NCBI GenBank assembly: GCA_023136715.1
Contig: JAGLQT010000076.1
Location: 1 to 8,440, forward strand
Direction: 5' to 3'
Length of the DNA: 8,440 bases
Source of the DNA: Gammaproteobacteria bacterium
GTDB lineage: Bacteria > Pseudomonadota > Gammaproteobacteria > SZUA-229
Part shown: positions 1 to 4,698 of the stretch, piece after piece
How positions within the stretch are numbered: the stretch's first letter is position 1
How the letters are laid out: the number at the start of each line of letters is the position of its first letter
Program-made: the position numbers and the translations under genes
The notes under the pieces: model-generated
Told to the model about the DNA's origin: nothing
The model's database searches: none
What the model saw: the letters and a program-made list of their open reading frames with translations, nothing else

Positions 1-455
1 TGGCCAGGTCTAATTTGGCTTATGGTAATGGTTACGGTGATCTTGATAATTTGCCGTTTTATGAACGCTATTTTGCGGGTGGCTTGCGCACTGTTCGAGG
101 CTATGATTCCAATTCTCTAGGGCCTCGTGATAATTATGGTGACCCTACAGGTGGTAATATGCGTGTCACGGCTGGCGCAGACCTTATTTTTCCGATACCC
201 TTTATTGATAAGCCGCCGTCATCAGTCAGGTTTAGTGCATTTTATGATATAGGTAATGTGTTTCTTGATACCAGACCAACTTATAATGCGTCAGAAAGCG
301 GTTTTTCTTTTGAAGAGTTACGTACGTCAGCAGGGCTTTCATTTGTCTGGCTGGCACCGATTGGGCCTTTGCGCTTTAGCTGGTCCAAAGCCTTGAATGA
401 TGTAGAGGGCGATAATTTAAGAGTATTTCAATTTAGTATAGGTTCTTTCTTTTAA
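1..455 (+). CDS. bamA: BamA outer-membrane assembly factor, C-terminal part (5' cut by window edge)
   Basis: This is the C-terminal half of the BamA beta-barrel, the central subunit of the BAM complex that folds and inserts outer-membrane proteins. The frame is already open at the window edge (first whole codon at base 3), so the TTG at base 15 is internal and not a start. The stretch LPFYERYFAGG is followed by VRGY (codons 93-104), the loop-6 VRGF/VRGY motif of the Omp85 superfamily, then SNSLGPRD. Further on come typical barrel strands such as FSAFYDIGNVF and GPLRFSWSKAL. The protein ends in QFSIGSFF, an outer-membrane beta-signal with a terminal aromatic residue; E. coli BamA ends in a similar strand closing with Trp. 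The POTRA domains lie outside the window. The TAA stop overlaps the ribosome-binding site of skp, as expected for a bamA-skp operon. Identification is firm; only the missing N-terminus is unknown. Confidence 0.96.
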   Translation, partial: ARSNLAYGNGYGDLDNLPFYERYFAGGLRTVRGYDSNSLGPRDNYGDPTGGNMRVTAGADLIFPIPFIDKPPSSVRFSAFYDIGNVFLDTRPTYNASESGFSFEELRTSAGLSFVWLAPIGPLRFSWSKALNDVEGDNLRVFQFSIGSFF

Positions 456-459
456 GGAG
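454..459 (+). promoter_or_regulatory. Ribosome-binding site of skp, overlapping the bamA stop codon
   Basis: AAGGAG lies 6 bases before the skp ATG and shares its first two bases with the bamA TAA stop (453-455). It is the strongest Shine-Dalgarno sequence in the envelope operon. The overlap suggests that ribosomes finishing bamA can reload on skp, tying the chaperone to its client-assembly machine. Confidence 0.8.
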
Positions 460-465
460 ATAGTA

Positions 466-978
466 ATGAAAAAAATCATAATAGTAACTTTATTTGTTTT
501 AGCTGCCTGCAATAATGCAATGGCTGCAAGTGACCTTAAAATAGGTTTTGTCAGTGTTCAGGATTTATTGACCCAGGCGCCACAGGTTGAAGCTGTTAAT
601 GCTGCTATGATTGCACGTTTTGGCGGCAAGAAACAGGAGCTGCAAGATTTAGAGGCTGGAATTAAAACCATGCAGGAAAATTACAAGCGTAATGAGCTGG
701 TAATGACTGAAGATAAGTTGAATGAACTTAAAACCAAGCTGATTGGAAAGGTTCAAAATTTCAAACAAAAAGAAGCAACTTTGGCCCAGGAAGTTAAGGT
801 TATGCGTAACCAGGAACTGGCAGTGCTACAAAAAGAAGTTCGCGATATCATTAATAACATTGCTAAAAGAGATAAATACGACCTTATTTTGAGTGAGGGC
901 GTGGTGTTTGCTACAGAAAAGCTGGATATTACTGAATCAGTTCTTGAAGAAATGAAAAAAAAGTTCAAGAAGAAATAA
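466..978 (+). CDS. skp: Skp/OmpH family periplasmic chaperone
   Basis: 170 residues, close to the usual Skp length. Skp is a trimeric, jellyfish-shaped periplasmic chaperone that holds unfolded outer-membrane proteins on their way to BAM. The N-terminus is a signal peptide: MKK, a hydrophobic core (residues 4-14), then NNAMA with a likely type I cleavage after A21. The mature part opens with a strand containing IGFVSVQDLL, continues as a long Lys/Glu/Gln-rich helical region (about 45-130) that would form the tentacle coiled-coils, and returns to the body with YDLILSEGVVFA. It ends in a basic KKKFKKK tail. One odd point is that residues 12-15 read LAAC, which fits a lipobox, so a lipid-anchored form cannot be excluded by eye. 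The ATG is supported by a strong AAGGAG. The place between bamA and lpxD is the classical one. Confidence 0.93.
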   Translation: MKKIIIVTLFVLAACNNAMAASDLKIGFVSVQDLLTQAPQVEAVNAAMIARFGGKKQELQDLEAGIKTMQENYKRNELVMTEDKLNELKTKLIGKVQNFKQKEATLAQEVKVMRNQELAVLQKEVRDIINNIAKRDKYDLILSEGVVFATEKLDITESVLEEMKKKFKKK

Positions 979-988
979 ATAAAATTCT

Positions 989-2008
989 ATGAGTTTTCAA
1001 TTATCAGCACTGGCTAAGCTAACAGGCTCAAGGCTTGAGGGTGATGACTGTCTGATAAATAACATAGCGGAAGTAAGTTCTGCTAATGCGGGTGATATAG
1101 CTTTTATTTCGTCTCCTGCTTATGCCGATTTTTTATCAGTCACAAAAGCATCTGCACTGATTATTAAAGCTGAATTTTTAGATGCCTGCCCTGTCCCTGC
1201 ATTGGTATCAGATAACCCAAGATTAGCTTACGCAAAGATAGCTAATTTGTTATATCCAGCAAGGAAATCTGAGACAGGTGTAAGTGCTGACGCTATTGTT
1301 GCTGAATTGGCGAGTATTGATGAGAGCGCATCTATTGCTGCTGGTGCTGTTATATCTGCGGGCGCCTCTATCGGTGCCGGTACTCAGATTGGTGCCGGTA
1401 GTGTTATCGAGGAAGATGCAGTCATTGGCTCAAATACACGCATTAGCGCAAACGTGACTGTAGGTTACGGCTGTAAAGTGGGGAGTGACTGTATTATTCA
1501 TTCCGGTGTGGTGCTGGGTGCCGATGGCTTTGGTTTTGTTAAGGATGGTGATAGCTACCTGAAGATACCCCAGGTTGGAAATGTACATATTGGAAATAAG
1601 GTGGAAATTGGTGCCAACACGACCATTGATCGTGGTGCACTGGAAAATACGGTTATCGGTAACGGCGTTAAACTGGATAACCAGATACAGATTGCACACG
1701 GTGTCAGCATCGGTGATAACACCGTGATTTCAGCGGCGACGGCGATTGCAGGCAGTACGCACATTGGTAGTGGCTGCCTGATTGGCGGGCTGGTCGGTAT
1801 TGTTGAGCACCTGACTATTACTGATAATGTTATAATTACGGGCCGTACTATGGTGACACGTTCGATTTTGCAATCTGGCTCATATTCATCCAGTACGCCT
1901 ATGGATACAACGGAAAACTGGCGTAAAAATAGCGCGCGTTTTCGCAGGCTTGATGAACTCGCCAAGCGTGTTGCTCGACTGGAAAAAACAAACAAATCAA
2001 CTGATTAA
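989..2008 (+). CDS. lpxD: LpxD, UDP-3-O-(3-hydroxyacyl)glucosamine N-acyltransferase
   Basis: 339 residues (E. coli 341). LpxD catalyses the third step of lipid A synthesis, moving a 3-hydroxyacyl chain from ACP to the 2-amino group of UDP-3-O-acyl-glucosamine, in the cytoplasm. Residues 1 to about 100 form the uridine-binding N-terminal domain. About 105-290 is a left-handed beta-helix of hexapeptide repeats (IGAGTQIGAGSVI and similar). Conserved landmarks are GADGFGF (177-183), TTIDRGAL (211-218) and QIAHG with the catalytic base H237 (E. coli H239). M288 aligns with E. coli M290, the reported acyl-length ruler. The C-terminus, from WRK at 311, is the helix that helps bind ACP and trimerise. 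The ATG lies 10 bases after skp; only a weak purine stretch precedes it, so initiation may depend on coupling to skp. It is followed by fabZ after 39 bases. Confidence 0.97.
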   Translation: MSFQLSALAKLTGSRLEGDDCLINNIAEVSSANAGDIAFISSPAYADFLSVTKASALIIKAEFLDACPVPALVSDNPRLAYAKIANLLYPARKSETGVSADAIVAELASIDESASIAAGAVISAGASIGAGTQIGAGSVIEEDAVIGSNTRISANVTVGYGCKVGSDCIIHSGVVLGADGFGFVKDGDSYLKIPQVGNVHIGNKVEIGANTTIDRGALENTVIGNGVKLDNQIQIAHGVSIGDNTVISAATAIAGSTHIGSGCLIGGLVGIVEHLTITDNVIITGRTMVTRSILQSGSYSSSTPMDTTENWRKNSARFRRLDELAKRVARLEKTNKSTD

Positions 2009-2036
2009 GGTCAGCTGGTTCATTACATATTAGATT

Positions 2037-2041
2037 GGAGA
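2037..2041 (+). promoter_or_regulatory. Ribosome-binding site that fixes the fabZ GTG start
   Basis: GGAGA lies 6 bases before GTG 2048 but 15 bases before the in-frame ATG at 2057. The spacing favours the GTG as the start. This is judged by spacing alone. Confidence 0.65.
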
Positions 2042-2047
2042 TAAATT

Positions 2048-2494
2048 GTGAGTGAAATGTATATAGAAGAGATTCGGCGTTTCCTTCCACATCGTTATCC
2101 GTTTTTACTGATAGATCGTGTGCTGGAATTTGTACCGGGTGAAACATTAACCGCAATTAAAAATGTTTCTGTTAATGAGCCGTTCTTTAATGGCCATTTT
2201 CCTGAAACACCAATTATGCCGGGTGTTTTGATTATCGAAGCACTGGCACAGGCCACTGGCCTGCTGGGTTTCAAAACCATGAGCGAAGAGCCGAGCAATG
2301 ACCTGCTTTACATGCTGGTTGGTGTGGATAATGTGCGCTTCAAGCGTCAGGTTGTTCCGGGTGATCAGCTCATGCTGAAAGCAAAAGTTGTACGCCAGTC
2401 TAAAGTGATCTGGAAATTCAACTGTGAAGCCAGTGTTGATGGTCAGGTTGTAACCGTCGCCGATATGTTGTGTGCCGCTAAAGAAAAGGAATAA
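2048..2494 (+). CDS. fabZ: FabZ, 3-hydroxyacyl-[acyl-carrier-protein] dehydratase
   Basis: 148 residues with a hot-dog fold, cytoplasmic. FabZ removes water from 3-hydroxyacyl-ACP to give trans-2-enoyl-ACP in type II fatty acid elongation. It competes with LpxA and LpxD for the same hydroxyacyl-ACP pool and so sets the phospholipid to lipid A balance. Visible landmarks are LPHRYPFLLIDRV near the N-terminus and NGHFPETPIMPGVLIIEA, which holds the catalytic H50 and E64 (E. coli H54 and E68). Later come FKRQVVPGDQL and the final strand VTVADMLCA. GTG is chosen as the start because GGAGA lies 6 bases upstream; the alternative ATG at 2057 would shorten the protein by three residues without touching the domain. 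It sits between lpxD and lpxA as in other gammaproteobacteria, and lpxA begins 6 bases after its stop. Confidence 0.97.
   Translation: MSEMYIEEIRRFLPHRYPFLLIDRVLEFVPGETLTAIKNVSVNEPFFNGHFPETPIMPGVLIIEALAQATGLLGFKTMSEEPSNDLLYMLVGVDNVRFKRQVVPGDQLMLKAKVVRQSKVIWKFNCEASVDGQVVTVADMLCAAKEKE
2486..2490 (+). promoter_or_regulatory. Ribosome-binding site for the lpxA TTG start, inside the fabZ 3' end
   Basis: AAGGA ends 10 bases before TTG 2501 and lies within the last codons of fabZ. It supports a TTG start for lpxA, since no in-frame ATG exists before the hexapeptide domain begins. Spacing is slightly long, so initiation is probably moderate and may be coupled to fabZ termination. Confidence 0.55.
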
Positions 2495-2500
2495 GCTCGA

Positions 2501-3271
2501 TTGATTCACTCCCATGCCATTGTTGATCCTTCTGCAATAATTGCTGATGATGTTTCAATCGGCCCGTTCAGTGTGATCGGTGCCGATGTCGAAATTGGTT
2601 CGGGCACGGTGATTGAATCTCATGTGGTTATCAAAGGCCCGACCAAAATTGGTAAGGATAATCATATTTTTCAATTTGCTTCGATAGGTGAGCAGCCCCA
2701 GGACCTGAAATATGCGGGAGAGCCAACGCGACTTGAGATTGGTGATCGTAATACTATTCGTGAGTATGCGAACCTGAATCGTGGAACCATTGATGACGAA
2801 GGTGTCACTTCAATTGGTAATGACAATCTGCTGATGGTCTCAGCTCATGTTGCACACGATTGCCGGTTGGGTAATAACATTATTCTCGCTAATGCCGTGG
2901 CACTGGCGGGGCACGTACGAATAGAAGATCATGCCATTCTGGGTGGTTATACAACCGTGCATCAGTTCACGCGAATCGGCGCGCATAGCTTCTCTGGATT
3001 TGCTACCGCGATTGATCGCGATGTTCTGCCTTTCTTCACCATTGCAGGCAACCGTGCTCGCGCCTTCGGTATTAACAAAGAAGGTTTGCGTCGTCGAGGT
3101 TATTCAAAGGAAGCCATTCGTGCTTTGCAGGAAACTTTCAAAACGCTGGTTAAATCAAAGTGTTCGCATAAGGATGCAGTTGAGAAAGCCAATGAGCTAG
3201 CCAAAGATCATGCAGAAGTAAAACAGGTGATGGATTTTCTGGCTGCCAGTGAACGTGGCTGGGTTCGATAG
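2501..3271 (+). CDS. lpxA: LpxA, acyl-ACP:UDP-N-acetylglucosamine O-acyltransferase (TTG start)
   Basis: 256 residues. LpxA performs the first step of lipid A synthesis, placing a 3-hydroxyacyl chain on the 3-OH of UDP-GlcNAc; it is a cytoplasmic homotrimer. A left-handed beta-helix of hexapeptides fills about residues 5-185. Landmarks are QFASIGEQPQDLKYAGEPTR, IGDRNTIRE, and AHVAHDC with H116 and the catalytic H119 (E. coli H122 and H125). Also present are LAGHV, VHQF and the helical C-terminal domain from GLRRRGYS. One six-residue coil is missing near the N-terminus compared with E. coli, as in the P. aeruginosa protein from memory. F167 occupies the acyl-length ruler position (G173 in E. 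coli, M169 in P. aeruginosa), which suggests a chain shorter than C14. TTG is the start because MIHSHAIVDPSAII matches the family N-terminus and no in-frame ATG is available. lpxB does not follow. Confidence 0.97.
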   Translation: MIHSHAIVDPSAIIADDVSIGPFSVIGADVEIGSGTVIESHVVIKGPTKIGKDNHIFQFASIGEQPQDLKYAGEPTRLEIGDRNTIREYANLNRGTIDDEGVTSIGNDNLLMVSAHVAHDCRLGNNIILANAVALAGHVRIEDHAILGGYTTVHQFTRIGAHSFSGFATAIDRDVLPFFTIAGNRARAFGINKEGLRRRGYSKEAIRALQETFKTLVKSKCSHKDAVEKANELAKDHAEVKQVMDFLAASERGWVR

Positions 3272-3290
3272 GCGCTCATTACATTCCTGT

Positions 3291-3602
3291 TTAGAAACCT
3301 TCCAGCTTCCAGACATCGAAGGCGGGCTCTTCATAAGGGTGCGCCTTTTTTAATGCTTCAATCGCTGCTTTGATGAATTGATCATCACAAACCATCTCAA
3401 CTTTGAATTCAGTCACGCTTTCGACCTGGCCTTTTTGACCAATATACGGATTGCTGTTCTCAAGAGGGCGGAACTGCCCAGTGCCCAATGTTTGCCAGCA
3501 ACACGAGTCGTAATCACCTATTTTTCCGGCACCGGCCTCAAAAACTGCATTTTTGACCAATTCCGTAGTGTTTTCAGGGACATAAAAACAGAGTTTGTAC
3601 AT
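3291..3602 (-). CDS. Stand-alone YqfO/NIF3-associated PII/CutA-like domain protein
   Basis: 103 residues, no signal peptide or membrane segment, so probably cytoplasmic. The sequence matches the small family (COG3323, as I recall it) corresponding to the PII/CutA-like domain inserted in some NIF3/YqfO proteins. It begins with the strand YKLCFYVPE, then FEAGAGKIGDYDSCCW (21-36) with the conserved glycine-rich turn and Cys, then GTGQFRPLENSNPYIG (40-55). It ends with the hallmark HPYEEPAFDVW (88-98). The dinuclear-metal NIF3 part itself is absent. The biochemical role is not established; trimeric assembly and metal or small-ligand binding are inferences from the fold. The gene faces lpxA tail to tail with 19 bases between the stops, and is divergent from the 91-residue gene. 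The ATG has no clear Shine-Dalgarno sequence upstream. Confidence 0.85.
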   Translation of the reverse strand: MYKLCFYVPENTTELVKNAVFEAGAGKIGDYDSCCWQTLGTGQFRPLENSNPYIGQKGQVESVTEFKVEMVCDDQFIKAAIEALKKAHPYEEPAFDVWKLEGF

Positions 3603-3674
3603 ATCATACCCAAGAATAATTGCTGAGAATCAATTAGAATTTAGCGTTTCAAATATAACACGAGTGTACAAAAA
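3603..3674. promoter_or_regulatory. Divergent intergenic region with possible -10 element
   Basis: These 72 A+T-rich bases separate two divergent genes, so promoters for both directions are expected here. On the + strand TATAAC (3654-3659) is a fair -10 match, but no good -35 lies 16-18 bases upstream; if used, the transcript would have a leader of only about 9 bases. On the - strand TTGAAA (3647-3652) resembles a -35, but no convincing -10 follows at the right distance. Treat these as candidates only. Confidence 0.3.
3617..3636. repeat. Short inverted repeat TAATTG-N8-CAATTA, possible operator
   Basis: Two perfect 6-base arms flank an 8-base spacer, placing arm centres 14 bases apart, in the middle of the divergent intergenic region. 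The repeat would cover the -35 area of a + strand promoter using TATAAC at 3654. Position and symmetry fit a dimeric regulator, but in A+T-rich DNA such a repeat can easily arise by chance. AGAAT also recurs at 3613, 3626 and 3636. Confidence 0.25.
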
Positions 3675-3950
3675 ATGAGCGGTATTCAATTATCATCCGA
3701 ACTGGTCTCAAAACTACAGGAAGTTGTCGTTGAGCATGATGCAGAAGCTAATAATGAGATGTTGTTTATGCAATATTTAACAGCCGTTACTGGCTTCATG
3801 CTTGCGCATCAAAAACAGCCAGGCCTGGATAAGCCGGAATTTATTGCTGATCTGTCTGGTTTTATGGCGCAGGTAGTAAAACAGGTCGAAAGTGATAATC
3901 AGCCACAGGCACCTCAGGAAGGTTCATTCGGTATCTGGAAGCCTGAGTAA
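3675..3950 (+). CDS. Small acidic protein of unknown function, upstream of tpm
   Basis: 91 residues; I do not recognise the family. It looks like a genuine gene: it fills the space between a divergent promoter region and tpm, with only one base separating its stop from the tpm ATG. Composition is acidic (13 Asp/Glu against 5 Lys, no Arg). Residues 5-20 look like an amphipathic helix. Residues 29-46 (MLFMQYLTAVTGFMLAHQ) are the most hydrophobic stretch but contain Gln, Thr and His, so a buried helix is likelier than a membrane span. Residues 52-71 look like another helix. The tail is Gln/Pro-rich and ends in FGIWKPE. There is no signal peptide. The only Shine-Dalgarno candidate is a weak GAG 10 bases upstream of the ATG. 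Coupling to tpm suggests a shared regulator rather than a known shared function. Confidence 0.7.
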   Translation: MSGIQLSSELVSKLQEVVVEHDAEANNEMLFMQYLTAVTGFMLAHQKQPGLDKPEFIADLSGFMAQVVKQVESDNQPQAPQEGSFGIWKPE

Positions 3951-3951
3951 T

Positions 3952-4638
3952 ATGCAGCGTGATTTTTGGCTGGAGCGTTGGCAGAATGGTGAGACTGGGT
4001 TTCATCAGGAACAATTGAATCCCTATCTGGGCTACTTTTATGGTGAAAAGGGAGTACCACTGGAAAAACGTAAGACGCTCAAAGTCTTTGTGCCTTTATG
4101 TGGTAAATCAGTGGATATGCTCTGGCTGGCACAAAATGGCTATCAGGTGCTGGGTATTGAATGCAGTGAAATAGCTGTTAAGGATTTTTTCGAAACTCAT
4201 GACCTTGAATTTCGAATTGTCGAAGGCAAACGTTTTAAGCGATATATTTCTGATGCAAGAGAAGGGCATGCTCGCGTTGAGATTTTACAGGGTGATTTTT
4301 TTGATCTTGTGCTGAGAGACCTTGAGGCTGTAACCGATATTTATGATCGTGCTTCAATGATCGCCTTGCCCGAAATAATGCGTCTTGATTATTTTAAAAA
4401 GATGGTGGAACTGCAAGATGAAGGAATGCGAACTTTGCTGGTTACGCTAACTTATCCCCAGGAAGAAATGAGTGGACCACCATTTTCTGTTTCGGAAAAT
4501 GAGCTCAATGATTTGTACAGTGAAAAATTCAAGATAGATAAATTATTGGGCAAAGATATTCTTGCCGATGAACCAAGATTCCAGCAACGCGGATTAACGG
4601 CACTGTATGAAATCGCTTTTAAATTAACGCGTAAGTAA
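3952..4638 (+). CDS. tpm: Thiopurine S-methyltransferase (Tpm)
   Basis: 228 residues, somewhat longer than the roughly 218 of the P. aeruginosa enzyme. Tpm transfers a methyl group from S-adenosylmethionine to thiopurines; bacterial members are also linked to methylation and tolerance of tellurite and selenite. The physiological substrate here is unknown. Family signatures run in order: DFWLERWQNGETGFHQ (4-19), VFVPLCGKSVDMLWLA (45-60, the SAM-binding loop), GIECSEIAVKDFF (68-80), GDFFDL (114-119), YDRASMIALPEIMR (131-144), and VTLTYPQEEMSGPPFSV (164-180). The start is taken as ATG 3952 because FW..RW should lie right at the N-terminus; an in-frame ATG at 3892 would add 20 residues outside the family and overlap the previous gene. 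GGAAG (3937-3941) lies 10 bases upstream. No signal peptide, so cytoplasmic. Confidence 0.94.
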   Translation: MQRDFWLERWQNGETGFHQEQLNPYLGYFYGEKGVPLEKRKTLKVFVPLCGKSVDMLWLAQNGYQVLGIECSEIAVKDFFETHDLEFRIVEGKRFKRYISDAREGHARVEILQGDFFDLVLRDLEAVTDIYDRASMIALPEIMRLDYFKKMVELQDEGMRTLLVTLTYPQEEMSGPPFSVSENELNDLYSEKFKIDKLLGKDILADEPRFQQRGLTALYEIAFKLTRK

Positions 4639-4685
4639 TTAAACCAAAATACAATAGAGAGCAGTATGCGAAAAAATCAGAAATC

Positions 4686-4689
4686 AGGA
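4686..4689 (+). promoter_or_regulatory. Ribosome-binding site supporting the inner ATG of the M16C peptidase gene
   Basis: AGGA lies 9 bases before ATG 4699. The alternative ATG at 4666 is preceded only by GAGAG (4657-4661), 4 bases away. Together with where homologues begin, this favours 4699, but both starts remain possible. Confidence 0.5.
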
Positions 4690-4698
4690 ATTGATTCA

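Noticed and set aside
15..17. TTG as a start codon for the first coding region
   Set aside because: The frame is open to the window edge and the sequence is internal BamA barrel, so this is a Leu codon in a truncated gene.
1555..1995. 146-codon open frame on the - strand opposite lpxD
   Set aside because: It is a shadow of lpxD, whose hexapeptide repeats, catalytic His and full family length are clear; the antisense product has no recognisable domain.
2147..2515. 122-codon open frame on the - strand opposite fabZ
   Set aside because: It lies wholly against conserved fabZ and the start of lpxA, has no recognisable motif, and is best explained as antisense noise.
3335..3351. Terminator-like AAGG-loop-CCTT hairpin with a run of six T on the + strand, downstream of lpxA
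   Set aside because: The stem is only 4 base pairs and the bases are fully explained as the reverse complement of the conserved KKAHPYEEP codons of the - strand gene. It might still slow transcription, but I would not call it a terminator.
3378..3626. 82-codon + strand open frame across the NIF3-domain gene
   Set aside because: The opposite strand carries a recognisable conserved protein; this frame has no family resemblance and no ribosome-binding site that I can see.
3892..3894. Upstream in-frame ATG for tpm
   Set aside because: It would add 20 residues unlike the family, whose FW..RW motif sits at the very N-terminus, and it would overlap the preceding gene by 59 bases.
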